DNA of 64,000 nt from Streptomyces griseoviridis. GTDB lineage: Bacteria > Actinomycetota > Actinomycetes > Streptomycetales > Streptomycetaceae. The position numbers and the translations under genes are program-made. Shown here piece after piece: positions 51,067 through 59,560 of this stretch; the first letter of the stretch is position 1; the number at the start of each line of letters is the position of its first letter. The DNA is taken from the NCBI GenBank assembly GCA_014649155.1, contig BMSM01000005.1, positions 248,001-312,000 on the forward strand, in the 5' to 3' direction. The notes beneath the pieces are model-generated. The model ran no database searches, was not told the DNA's origin, and saw nothing but the letters and a program-made list of their open reading frames with translations.

Positions 51067-52215
51067 TCAAGATATCTCGTGATCGGGCTCGTCTCGACAG
51101 GGGTCCGCTGTGGAATCCCCGCGCGTTCCGGCGCGGACCCCGGCGGGCGGCCCCGGCGGGGTCGTGCGCTGCTGCGGGAGGACCACCGCGCCCTGCTGGA
51201 GCGCGACGGTGCGGGCGGGCGAGGGGATGCGGATGCCCTCGTCGCGGTAGCGCCGGTGCAGCCGCTTGATGAACTCGTGCTTGATCCGGTACTGGTCGCT
51301 GAACTCACCGACGCCGAGGATGACCGTGAAGCCGATCCGGGAGTCGCCGAAGGTGTGGAAGCGGATCGCCGGCTCGTGCTCCGGGACGGCGCCGGTGATC
51401 TCCTTCATCACCTCGGTGACGACCTCGGCGGTCACCCGTTCGACCTGCTCCAGGTCGCTGTCGTAGGCGACGCCGACCTGGACGGTGATGGTCAGCTGCT
51501 GCTCGGGCCGCATGAAGTTGGTCATGTTGGTCTTGGCGAGCTGACCGTTGGGGATCACGACCAGGTTGTTGGAGAGGTCGCGGACGGTGGTCTGGCGCCA
51601 GTTGATGTCCTCGACATAGCCCTCCTCGCCGCTGCTGAGCCGGATGTAGTCGCCGGGCTGCACGGTCTTGGAGGCGAGGATGTGGATGCCGGCGAAGAGG
51701 TTGGCCAGGGTGTCCTGGAGGGCGAGGGCGACCGCGAGGCCGCCGACGCCGAGCGCGGTGAGCAGGGGCGCTATGGAGATGCCCAGTGTCTGCAGCACCA
51801 CCAGGAAGCCGATCGCCAGGACCAGGACCCGGGTGATGTTGACGAAGATCGTCGCCGACCCGGCGACGCCGGAGCGGGACGCGGTGACGGTCCGCACCAG
51901 ACCGGCGAAGACCCGGGCCGCCGAGACGGTCACCACGAAGATCAGCAGGACCGTCAGCACCTGGTTCACGGTGTGCTGGAGCGCGCCCCTCAGGGGCAGC
52001 GCCGCCGCGGCGCCCGCGACGCCGCCCGAGACCGCCACCCACGGTGCCACCGTGCGCAGCGCGGCCACGATCACGTCGTCGCCGCTCCAGCGGGTGCGGT
52101 CGGCGTGCCCGGCCAGCCAGCGCAGCACCGCGCGCAGCAGGAAGGCGCCCAGCAGCCCGGCGGCGAGGGCGATGCCCGCGATGACCAGGTCGTCCACGGT
52201 GAGGTCACGGGTCAC
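51067..52215 (-). CDS. Small-conductance mechanosensitive ion channel (MscS family)
   Basis: The 382-residue protein has four or five N-terminal transmembrane helices. The pore helix contains Leu-Gly-Val-Gly-Gly-Leu-Ala-Val-Ala-Leu-Ala-Leu-Gln-Asp-Thr-Leu-Ala-Asn-Leu-Phe-Ala-Gly at about 145-165. The soluble MscS beta domain has Val-Ile-Pro-Asn-Gly-Gln-Leu-Ala. It opens under membrane tension to release solutes on osmotic downshock. The C-terminal 40 residues are Pro/Gly/Arg-rich and disordered. The start is GTG 52215. It may share a transcript with icd. Confidence 0.9.
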   Translation of the reverse strand: MTRDLTVDDLVIAGIALAAGLLGAFLLRAVLRWLAGHADRTRWSGDDVIVAALRTVAPWVAVSGGVAGAAAALPLRGALQHTVNQVLTVLLIFVVTVSAARVFAGLVRTVTASRSGVAGSATIFVNITRVLVLAIGFLVVLQTLGISIAPLLTALGVGGLAVALALQDTLANLFAGIHILASKTVQPGDYIRLSSGEEGYVEDINWRQTTVRDLSNNLVVIPNGQLAKTNMTNFMRPEQQLTITVQVGVAYDSDLEQVERVTAEVVTEVMKEITGAVPEHEPAIRFHTFGDSRIGFTVILGVGEFSDQYRIKHEFIKRLHRRYRDEGIRIPSPARTVALQQGAVVLPQQRTTPPGPPAGVRAGTRGDSTADPCRDEPDHEIS

Positions 52216-52507
52216 CGGTCGCCTCCGGGGTGGGGAGCGGCGGCGAGGAAGCTCGCCGACGGCGGGAGGGGGAGTCGCGTCACGTCGTCACCTGCTCGTT
52301 TCCTGATGTGCGGTCGCGTCGCTCCAGTACGGCAGTTCGAACGGCGCGAGCGTTCATCCTGCCGTATCCGCGACGGTGGACCGTACCGGGACAGGGGGAC
52401 ATGGCGGGGCTTCGGCCGTCTTCCGGCCGTCCTCGCCCGCTTCCACCGCTGCTCGGTGGCGCGGTGGGTGACGCGGCCGGGATGACGCGCCGGGTCGCCT
52501 CGCGGCG

Positions 52508-53481
52508 TCAGATCACCTTCAGCCGGACCAGCGCCCCAGGGTCAGTGCCCCCGGCAGCAGCGGCAGCCAGACCGTGATGATCCGGTACGCCAGTACCACC
52601 GCCGTCGCCACGGCCGCCGGGCCGCCGCCACCGGCGCCACGACCAGCGCCGCCTCGACCGAGCCGATGCCGCCCGGCGTGGGCACCAGCGCGACCGCCAC
52701 GGTCGCCGCCGGACAGGCCGGCGCCATGTGGGCGGCCGGCACCGGCAGCCCCCAGCGCCCGTCCGACCAGCACCAGCGCCGTCGCCCGGAGCGCGGGGAA
52801 CGCCGGGGAACCGCCCCAGAGCGCCAGCGCCAGCGCCCGTCCGACCAGCACCAGCGCCGTCGCCCGGAGCGCGGGGAACGCCGGCGAACCGCCCCAGAGC
52901 GCCAGCGCCCGCGCCGGACGGCTGTGCACGGAGCGGGCCTCGCCGAGCGCCGTCCGCAGGAAACCGGTCACCGCCCGGCGGACCCGGCAGGCCAGCGCCA
53001 GCACCACCACGGCACCCACCAGTACCGCCACGCCCCTCAGTGGGAGCGGACCGAGGAACCCCTCGGGCAGCAGCGCCCCGAGCCGCAGCGCGCCGGGAAG
53101 GGCCAGCAGGAGCGCGCCCGGCAGGACCACCCGGCCCACGCTCTCCGCCAGCAGATACAGCGCCGGCGCGGCCGAGGAACGGGCCGGCGGCACCCCGCAC
53201 ACCGTGAGAAACCGCAGGTCGACCGCGCCCGCGCCCAGTCCCGAGGGCAGCAGGTGGTTGGCCGCGCCCGCCGCGAACTGGGTGGCGGGCAGCCGCCGTC
53301 CGGGCAGCCGCTCCACCACCGCGCCCTGCCGGGTGCAGGCGGCGGCCATCCAGGTCAGGCAGGTCGCGCCGGCCGCCGCCGGCAGCCACGGCCGGCGGCC
53401 GGTGGCCAGGTGCGCGAACCCCTCGGCGAGCACCGACCGGTGCCGGACGGCGGGAGGGCAGCGGCTCGCCCGGACGCGCAC
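52508..53481 (-). pseudogene. Decayed lysylphosphatidylglycerol synthase/flippase-like (UPF0104) membrane protein gene
   Basis: The reading from GTG 53481 gives a multi-helix protein with Thr-Arg-Gln-Gly-Ala-Val-Val-Glu-Arg-Leu-Pro and Ala-Ala-Asn-His-Leu-Leu-Pro, matching UPF0104/LPG-synthase membrane proteins. The conserved end (Pro-Thr-Pro-Gly-Gly-Ile-Gly-Ser-Val-Glu-Ala) lies in another frame at about 52625-52742. The frame then returns for Leu-Ala-Tyr-Arg-Ile-Ile-Thr-Val-Trp-Leu-Pro. The likely C-terminus Ala-Leu-Val-Arg-Leu-Lys-Val-Ile is in a third frame and stops at 52508. At least three frame changes plus an internal 78-bp duplication argue for a broken gene, or for sequence errors. 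Confidence 0.75.
52754..52909 (-). repeat. 78-bp tandem duplication (two copies)
   Basis: Bases 52754-52831 and 52832-52909 are nearly identical, with a single G/C difference seen. In the flippase frame each unit encodes 26 residues including Trp-Gly-Gly-Ser-Pro-Ala-Phe-Pro-Ala-Leu-Arg-Ala-Thr, so the duplication keeps the frame. One of the frame breaks lies directly downstream on the minus strand. Confidence 0.9.
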
Positions 53482-53489
53482 CGGACGCC

Positions 53490-53520
53490 TTGACCTCAAG
53501 ATTGGTGGAGGTTCTAGCTT
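53490..53520 (+). promoter_or_regulatory. MerR-type promoter of the ABC exporter gene
   Basis: TTGACC (53490-53495) and TAGCTT (53515-53520) are separated by 19 bp, two more than optimal. The dyad ACCTC-N10-GAGGT (53493-53512) lies in the spacer. This is the hallmark of promoters activated by MerR/SoxR-type DNA twisting. The start of transcription would fall at or next to ATG 53528, implying a leaderless mRNA. Confidence 0.55.
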
Positions 53521-53527
53521 CTCCGGC

Positions 53528-55432
53528 ATGAGCATGGAGACCACCGCCTGGGCCCAGCTGCACGGCATCCTCAACGCCGAGCGGGACCGCCGCCCCTTCG
53601 CCCGCGCCACGCTGCGCCGCATCGCCGCCTTCGCCCGTCCGCACCGCCGCCGCATCGCGGTGTTCGTGCTGCTCGGGGTGGGGAGCGCGCTGCTCGCGGT
53701 CGCCACGCCCGTGCTGGCCGGACGCGTCGTCGACGCGATCGTCACCGGCGGCGGCGACGGGCGTGCCGACGAGCACACCGTCGTACGGCTCGCCCTGCTG
53801 ATCGCCGTGATCGCCGTCGCCGAGGCCGCGCTCGGCATCCTCTCCCGGAGGCTGTCGGCGCGGCTCGGTGAGGGACTCATCCTGGATCTGCGGACGGCCG
53901 TCTTCGATCATGTCCAGCGCATGCCGGTCGCGTTCTTCACCCGGACCCGTACGGGAGCGCTGGTCTCCCGTCTCAACAACGACGTCATCGGCGCGCAGCG
54001 GGCTTTCAGCAACACCCTCTCCGGCGTCGTCAGCAACCTGGTGACGTTGGTGCTCACCGTCGCCGTCATGCTCACCCTCTCCTGGCAGATCACCCTCCTC
54101 GCGCTGGTGCTGCTGCCCGTCTTCGTGGTCCCGGCCCGCCGCATGGGCGGCCGGATGGCCCGGATGCAACGGGAGGCCGCCGCCCTCAACGCGGCGATGG
54201 GCACCCGCATGACCGAGCGGTTCTCCGCGCCCGGTGCCACCCTGGTCAAGCTGTTCGGTCGGCCCGAGGAGGAGTCGGCGCAGTTCGCCGAGCGGGCCCG
54301 CCGGGTCGCGGACATCGGGGTGCGCACCGCCACCGCGCAGGCCGCGTTCCTCACCGCGCTCACCTTGGTCTCCGCGCTGGCCCTCGCCCTGGTCTACGGT
54401 CTCGGCGGCTGGTTCGCGCTGCGCGGCGCCCTCGAACCGGGCGCCGTCGTGGCCCTCGCCCTGCTGCTGACCCGCATGTACGCGCCGCTCACCGCGCTGG
54501 CCGGGGCCCGGGTGGAGGTGATGAGCGCGCTGGTCAGCTTCGAGCGGGTCTTCGAGGTGCTCGACCTCGAACCGCTCATCGCCGAGCGGCCGGACGCCCG
54601 CCGCGTCCCCGACGGCCCCGTCGCCGTGGAGTTCGACGACGTCCGCTTCGGCTATCCCTCGGCCGACAAGGTCTCCCTCGCCTCCCTGGAGGAGGTCGCC
54701 GCCCTGGACACGCGGGGCGGCGCCGAGGTGCTGCACGGCATCTCCTTCCGCGCCGAGCCCGGACAGACCGTCGCCCTCGTCGGGTCCTCCGGCGCCGGCA
54801 AGTCCACCGTCGCCCAGTTGCTGCCGCGGCTGTACGACGCCGACGTGGGCACCGTGCGCGTCGGCGGCGTGGACGTCCGCGAGCTGACCGCCGCGTCGCT
54901 GCGCGCCACCGTCGGCATGGTCACCCAGGACGGCCACCTCTTCCACGACACGGTCCGGGCCAACCTGCTGCTCGCCGCGCCCGGCGCCACCGACTCCGAC
55001 CTGTGGGACGCGCTCGCCCGTGCCCGCCTCGACGGTCTCGTACGGTCCCTACCGGACGGCCTGGACACGGTGGTCGGCGAGCGCGGCTACCGGCTCTCCG
55101 GCGGGGAGCGCCAGCGCATGACCATCGCCCGGCTGCTGCTGGCCCGGCAGCGCGTCGTCGTCCTGGACGAGGCCACCGCCCACCTCGACAACACCTCGGA
55201 GGCGGCCGTGCAGGAGGCGCTCACCGAGGCACTGGCGGACCGGACCGCCCTGGTCATCGCCCACCGCCTGTCCACGGTCCGCACCGCCGACCAGATCCTG
55301 GTGATCGAGGCCGGCCGGGTCGTGGAGCGCGGCACCCACGAGGCGCTCCTCGCCGCGGACGGCCGGTACGCGGAGCTGTACCGCACCCAGTTCGCCGGGC
55401 GGCCGGACGCGCCCGCGGGCGCGGTGGCGTGA
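53528..55432 (+). CDS. ABC exporter, fused transmembrane and ATPase domains
   Basis: The 634-residue half-transporter has six transmembrane helices (about residues 35-340) and a C-terminal ATPase. That domain has Walker A Gly-Ser-Ser-Gly-Ala-Gly-Lys-Ser-Thr near 418, signature Leu-Ser-Gly-Gly-Glu-Arg-Gln-Arg and Walker B Val-Val-Val-Leu-Asp-Glu-Ala-Thr-Ala-His-Leu-Asp, ending in an intact His-switch (Ala-His-Arg-Leu-Ser-Thr). It should work as a homodimer and export drugs, lipids or peptides. An extra ~20-residue segment lies at the start of the ATPase, between Gly-Tyr-Pro-Ser and Val-Leu-His-Gly. Its promoter looks MerR-controlled. The partner gene on the other strand is broken. Confidence 0.92.
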   Translation: MSMETTAWAQLHGILNAERDRRPFARATLRRIAAFARPHRRRIAVFVLLGVGSALLAVATPVLAGRVVDAIVTGGGDGRADEHTVVRLALLIAVIAVAEAALGILSRRLSARLGEGLILDLRTAVFDHVQRMPVAFFTRTRTGALVSRLNNDVIGAQRAFSNTLSGVVSNLVTLVLTVAVMLTLSWQITLLALVLLPVFVVPARRMGGRMARMQREAAALNAAMGTRMTERFSAPGATLVKLFGRPEEESAQFAERARRVADIGVRTATAQAAFLTALTLVSALALALVYGLGGWFALRGALEPGAVVALALLLTRMYAPLTALAGARVEVMSALVSFERVFEVLDLEPLIAERPDARRVPDGPVAVEFDDVRFGYPSADKVSLASLEEVAALDTRGGAEVLHGISFRAEPGQTVALVGSSGAGKSTVAQLLPRLYDADVGTVRVGGVDVRELTAASLRATVGMVTQDGHLFHDTVRANLLLAAPGATDSDLWDALARARLDGLVRSLPDGLDTVVGERGYRLSGGERQRMTIARLLLARQRVVVLDEATAHLDNTSEAAVQEALTEALADRTALVIAHRLSTVRTADQILVIEAGRVVERGTHEALLAADGRYAELYRTQFAGRPDAPAGAVA

Positions 55433-55560
55433 GCCGGGGGCAGGATGTGTCATCCGGCGTTCACTCCCCGTATCCGGACGCCACCTAGCGTGCGCATGCC
55501 ACACACGGCCGCCGCACGCGTCCGGGCCCACGGGGCCGGGCCGCCGGACACGGAGGAACC

Positions 55561-56858
55561 ATGCGCGTACGCCCGCACCCCGCCCTGCTGCCGGCGGTGG
55601 CCGCCTTGTCGGCCGCCGTCCTGGTCGCCGGGACCGCCGGCACCGCGCCCGGCACCGCCGCGCCCCTCCGGGGCACCGCCGCCGTGGGTCTCGCCGCGGG
55701 CCTCGGCGGCGACCACCGCGACGTCCCGGTGGTCGCCCACCGGGGGGCGCCCCGCGACGCGCCCGAGGAGACCCTCGCCTCCTACCGGACGGCGCTCGCC
55801 CAGGGCGCGGACGTCCTGGAGGGCGACGTCCAGCTGACCGCCGACGGTGAGCCGGTACTGCTGCACGACGACACGCCGGCGCGCACCACGGACGTGGCGG
55901 AGGTGTTCCCCGACCGGGCGGACGCGCGGGTCGGCGCGTTCACCCTCGCCGAGATCGGACGGCTCGACGCCGGCTCCTGGCACCGGGAGGAGTTCGCCGG
56001 CGCGCGCGTCCCGACCGTCGAGGAGCTGCTCCGGCTGAACCGCGGCCGGGCCGGCCTCACCCTGGAACTGAAGTCCCCGGCGTACAGCCCCGGCGTCGCC
56101 GGGAAGCTCGCCGCGCTGCTCGGCCGGTACGGCTACGACGACGCCGCCCGCACCCGCTCCGGCGCCTGGAAGATCATGGTCCATTCGCGGGACGAGGACG
56201 CCCTGCGGGAGTTCGCCTCCGTCCTCCCCGAGGTCCCGCTGGTGTACCTGACCGGCGGCGCGATGCTGCCCGACGCGGAGCTGCGGGACCTCGCGGCCTG
56301 GACCGAGGGTGTCTTCGCCGATCCCCGGCTGACCACCGCGTCCGACGTGCGGCGCGCGCACGACGCCGGGCTGGTCGTCTACAACGACCCGGTCGACAGC
56401 CCCGAGCAACTCGACATGGCCCTCGACCAGGGTACGACCACCTCGTCAGCAACCTCACCGGCACCGCCGTCCGGGTGCGGGACGGGCGTGGTCCCGCGCC
56501 GCGGGAGCCGGGGGTGGTCGTCGACCATGTCATCGAGAACCCCGCGGGTGACGACGTGCAGCCCGAGCACGGGGAGCATGTCACGCTGCGCAACACCACG
56601 GGGCGTCCGATCGATGTCGGCGGTCACTATCTGCGTGACGGCGCGGGGAACCTCCGGTTGTTCATCGGTGAGGGTTATGTCATCCAGCCGGGGAGCCTTC
56701 TGGACGTCTATGTCGGCGGGGGTACGGATTCGCCCACGGCGTACTACAACGGGTACGGCAGCGGGATGCTGAACAACACCGGTGGTGACACGGTCGTGTA
56801 CTACGACGAGCGGCACCGGATCGCGGACGTGTACTCCTATATCGCGCCGTCGGGCTGA
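55561..56858 (+). pseudogene. Secreted glycerophosphodiester phosphodiesterase with C-terminal lamin-tail domain, frameshifted
   Basis: Residues 1-34 are a signal peptide. The GDPD domain follows with Val-Ala-His-Arg-Gly-Ala-Pro, Glu-Gly-Asp-Val-Gln-Leu-Thr-Ala-Asp-Gly and His-Asp-Asp-Thr motifs, which hold the catalytic His/Glu/Asp. At 56431-56432 a base appears to be missing (expected ggg-tac, read gg-tac). Adding it joins the frame to a lamin-tail domain (Glu-His-Val-Thr-Leu-Arg-Asn-Thr, Asp-Val-Gly-Gly-His-Tyr-Leu-Arg-Asp) ending at 56858. The restored protein would be 432 residues. As read, translation runs on in a wrong frame to 56772. Assembly error and true mutation both remain possible. 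Confidence 0.8.
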
Positions 56859-56875
56859 TGGTGGTGGGCGGGTGC

Positions 56876-56994
56876 GGGTGCGTCGTGGCTGGTCGCGCAG
56901 TTCCCCGCGCCCCTGAGGGTCGTGGTCGTCGGGGTCCGGTCGTGGGGCGCGGGTGCGTCGTGGCTGGTCGCGCGGTTTCCCGCGCCCCTGGGGG
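56876..56994. repeat. Two copies of a Streptomyces-type intergenic repeat
   Basis: A ~44-bp unit (GGGTGCGTCGTGGCTGGTCG, then CGCAGTTCCCCGCGCCCCTG) occurs at 56876-56919 and, with a few changes, at 56951-56994, 75 bp apart. I recall closely similar sequence scattered between genes in many Streptomyces genomes. It follows the frameshifted GDPD gene and precedes the AraC stop. Confidence 0.75.
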
Positions 56995-57014
56995 CGTCGC
57001 CGCTGAGGGAGGTG

Positions 57015-57923
57015 TCAGGGCTTGGTCAGGGTTCGGAAATCCGTCGGAGTCATGCCGGTGTGCTGGCGGAAGAACGCGCTGAACGCGGTGGGGTACGCGA
57101 AGCCGATGCGCTCGCCGACCGCGGCCGGGGGCAGCGCCGTGTGGATCAGCAGCCGTTTCGCCTCCAGCAGCACCCGGTCGTCGATGTACCGCTTGGCCCC
57201 GACCCCGAGAGCCGCCCGGGTCGCACGGGTGAGGGTGCGCGCGCTGTACCCCAGCCGCGCGGCGTAGTCCTCCACCCGGTGGGTCCGCCCGAAGTCCTCC
57301 TCCACGGCCCGCCGGAACCGCTCGAACGGCTCCCCGCCGCCGGCCCGGCCGCGGCGGCGCGGGTCGGCCAGGTGGACCAGCCGCACCAGGATCACCGCGA
57401 GCAGGTCGCGCAGCGTCTCGACGTACGCCTCCAGCGACAGGTCGCCGAGCCCCGCGTGCTCCTCGACCAGCGCGTCCAGCAGGCGCAGCAGCGCCGCCTG
57501 CCGCGCCGGGTCCGGGGTGATCAGACGGTACGGGGCATGCTCCCAGGCCCGGATCAGCGCGTCCGTCGCGGCGCTCGGGAAACCGGTCGGGAAGACCAGC
57601 ACGGTCGCGTCGGCGCCGTCCCCGCCGCCGTCCGGGAACTGGAGCACCTGCCCCGGCCACACCCACAGCCAGTCGCCCGCGCCCAGCGTGTACGCGGTGA
57701 AGTCCACCGCGCACTCCAGCCGCCCGCCGCGCACCGCGACGACCAGGTGGAAGGCCGGCCGCACCGGCGCGGTGAGCGGGCGCTGCCGCTGCCGCGCGCG
57801 GGCCGCGAGGCCCGGCAGATCGAGCACCTCCAGACCCGGCGGCCGGCCCGGCGTCGGGCTGTAGGACACCGCCGGAACGCCGCCCGCCGGACCACCGGCC
57901 GCGAACTGTCCGTTTTTCTTCAT
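57015..57923 (-). CDS. AraC-family transcriptional regulator
   Basis: The 302-residue protein has an N-terminal cupin-like sensor (Phe-His-Leu-Val-Val-Ala-Val-Arg-Gly-Gly at 61-70, then Val-Trp-Pro-Gly-Gln-Val-Leu) and a C-terminal double helix-turn-helix ending in Thr-Gly-Met-Thr-Pro-Thr-Asp-Phe-Arg. The start at ATG 57923 is chosen because the residues after it are typical of the family. It is divergent from the quercetinase gene across 82 bp. That gap contains a perfect palindrome, GGACCGGTCC (57956-57965), the probable regulatory site. It likely senses a flavonoid or aromatic. Confidence 0.85.
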   Translation of the reverse strand: MKKNGQFAAGGPAGGVPAVSYSPTPGRPPGLEVLDLPGLAARARQRQRPLTAPVRPAFHLVVAVRGGRLECAVDFTAYTLGAGDWLWVWPGQVLQFPDGGGDGADATVLVFPTGFPSAATDALIRAWEHAPYRLITPDPARQAALLRLLDALVEEHAGLGDLSLEAYVETLRDLLAVILVRLVHLADPRRRGRAGGGEPFERFRRAVEEDFGRTHRVEDYAARLGYSARTLTRATRAALGVGAKRYIDDRVLLEAKRLLIHTALPPAAVGERIGFAYPTAFSAFFRQHTGMTPTDFRTLTKP

Positions 57924-57955
57924 CGCGTGCCCGAGTGTATGCGGACCCCTTCCCC

Positions 57956-57965
57956 GGACCGGTCC
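57956..57965. promoter_or_regulatory. Palindrome between AraC regulator and quercetinase genes
   Basis: GGACCGGTCC is a perfect 10-bp palindrome in the 82-bp divergent gap, 41 bp before the quercetinase ATG. It is a candidate operator, though short GC palindromes also arise by chance here. Confidence 0.3.
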
Positions 57966-58005
57966 TACGTTGGCCGGAGTCGTACGAGCCGCAGGAAGGA
58001 CCACG

Positions 58006-58566
58006 ATGACCATCGAGTTCGCCACCCGCTACCGGCAGCGCTCCCACATCCCGCCGGAGCCGGGCAAGCCGTACTTCATAGAGAAGGGCATGGGCGACCG
58101 CGCCCACCTCTTCACCGACATGTTCACGATCTACGCCGGCGGCGAGCAGACCGAGAACACCTTCAACTTCTTCACCTGCGAGGGACCCAAGGGCGACATC
58201 ATCCCCGCCCACTCCCACCCGGACACCTACGAGGTCTTCTACATCACCGACGGCGCGGTGCGGCTGTTCGTGGAGGACACCGAGGGCGAGCAGTACGAGA
58301 AGCTGCTGACCGTCGGCGACTTCGGCTTCGTGCCGAAGAACTGCCCGCACGCCTACCGCATCGAGCGCCACCACAGCCGCATCGTCGGCGTGGCGGCCGG
58401 ACCGGGCGGCACCTTCGAGCGGTTCTTCGAGAACCTCGGCACCCCCACCGACGAACTCTCCCCGCCGCAGCGGCCGTTCGTTCCCGATCCGCGGAAGTTC
58501 GGCACCGTGCCGCAGCGGTACGACGTGACGTTCCTGCCCGACCACCAGTGGCGCACCGGGAACTGA
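58006..58566 (+). CDS. queD: Quercetin 2,3-dioxygenase (cupin)
   Basis: The 186-residue single-domain cupin has metal ligands His69, His71, Glu76 and His115. These are the same positions as in the nickel/cobalt-dependent quercetinase QueD of Streptomyces sp. FLA, and the N-terminal Pro-Pro-Glu-Pro-Gly-Lys-Pro-Tyr-Phe-Ile-Glu-Lys-Gly stretch fits it too. The enzyme opens the C-ring of flavonols, releasing CO and a depside ester. ATG 58006 follows AGGAAGGA. It is first in a four-gene operon with an amidohydrolase, an esterase-like hydrolase and an MFS transporter. Confidence 0.88.
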   Translation: MTIEFATRYRQRSHIPPEPGKPYFIEKGMGDRAHLFTDMFTIYAGGEQTENTFNFFTCEGPKGDIIPAHSHPDTYEVFYITDGAVRLFVEDTEGEQYEKLLTVGDFGFVPKNCPHAYRIERHHSRIVGVAAGPGGTFERFFENLGTPTDELSPPQRPFVPDPRKFGTVPQRYDVTFLPDHQWRTGN

Positions 58567-58580
58567 GGGGGAGCCGCGAC

Positions 58581-59546
58581 ATGACCAGCCGCAGCCCCGG
58601 CTACCTCGACGTCCACGCCCACTTCGTCACCGACTCCTACGTCCGGCAGGCCCGCGCGGCCGGGCACGAGCACCCCGACGGCGTCCCCGCCTGGCCCGCC
58701 TGGTCGGCGGCGGCCCACCTGGAGCTGATGGACCGCTGCGGCATCGAGACCTCGATGCTGTCGGTCTCGTCGCCCGGCATCCACTTCGGCGACGACACCG
58801 CCGCCCGCCGCCTGGCCCGCGAGGTCAACGAGGACGGCGCCACCGCCGTCCGGGAACACCCCGGCCGCTTCGGCCTGTTCGCCTCCCTGCCGCTGCCCGA
58901 CGTCGACGGCGCCCTCGCGGAGACCGCGTACGCCTTCGACACCCTCGGCGCCGACGGCGTGGTCCTGGAGACCAACACCCACGGCACCTACCTCGGCAAC
59001 CCGGACCTGGAGCCGGTCTGGGCCGAACTGGACCGGCGCGGCGCCGTCGTCTTCCTGCACCCCACCTCCCCGGTGTGCTGGGAGCGGTCCGCGCTCGGCC
59101 GGCCCCGCCCGATGGTCGAGTTCGTCTTCGACACCGCCCGTACCGTCACCGACCTGCTGATGGCCGGCACCCTCGACCGGTACCGGAACCTCACCGTGAT
59201 CGTCCCGCACTGCGGCGGCGCCCTGCCGGTCCTCGCCGACCGCATCGACGGCTTCATGAAGATGTTCATGCCCGCCGGCACCGAGGCCCCCGGCGCCGTC
59301 GAACAGCTCCGCCGCCTCTACTACGACCTCGCCGGCCCCGCCCTGCCCCGCCAGCTCCCCGCCCTGCTCGGCCTGGTCGGCGCCGACCGGCTGCTGTACG
59401 GCAGCGACCACTGCTGGACACCGGCCGCCGGGGTCGAGGCGCACATCGCCGGCCTGGACGCCGCCCCCGCGCCCGGCGGCGCCCCCGACTGGCGGACCCT
59501 CACCACCGCCAACGCCCACCGCGTCCTGCCCCGTACCGCCCGCTGA
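58581..59546 (+). CDS. ACMSD-like amidohydrolase-2 family protein, probable hydroxybenzoate decarboxylase
   Basis: The 321-residue TIM-barrel protein has metal ligands His12-x-His14, His in Phe-Leu-His-Pro-Thr, His in Val-Pro-His-Cys-Gly-Gly and Asp in Gly-Ser-Asp-His-Cys-Trp. It belongs with ACMSD and gamma-resorcylate decarboxylase. It lies 14 bp after the quercetinase gene (ATG 58581 after GGGGGAG). One plausible task is decarboxylation of 2,4,6-trihydroxybenzoate freed from the depside. It is only distantly similar to the amidohydrolase at 5019. Confidence 0.83.
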   Translation: MTSRSPGYLDVHAHFVTDSYVRQARAAGHEHPDGVPAWPAWSAAAHLELMDRCGIETSMLSVSSPGIHFGDDTAARRLAREVNEDGATAVREHPGRFGLFASLPLPDVDGALAETAYAFDTLGADGVVLETNTHGTYLGNPDLEPVWAELDRRGAVVFLHPTSPVCWERSALGRPRPMVEFVFDTARTVTDLLMAGTLDRYRNLTVIVPHCGGALPVLADRIDGFMKMFMPAGTEAPGAVEQLRRLYYDLAGPALPRQLPALLGLVGADRLLYGSDHCWTPAAGVEAHIAGLDAAPAPGGAPDWRTLTTANAHRVLPRTAR

Positions 59547-59560
59547 CGTAAGGCCGCCCC

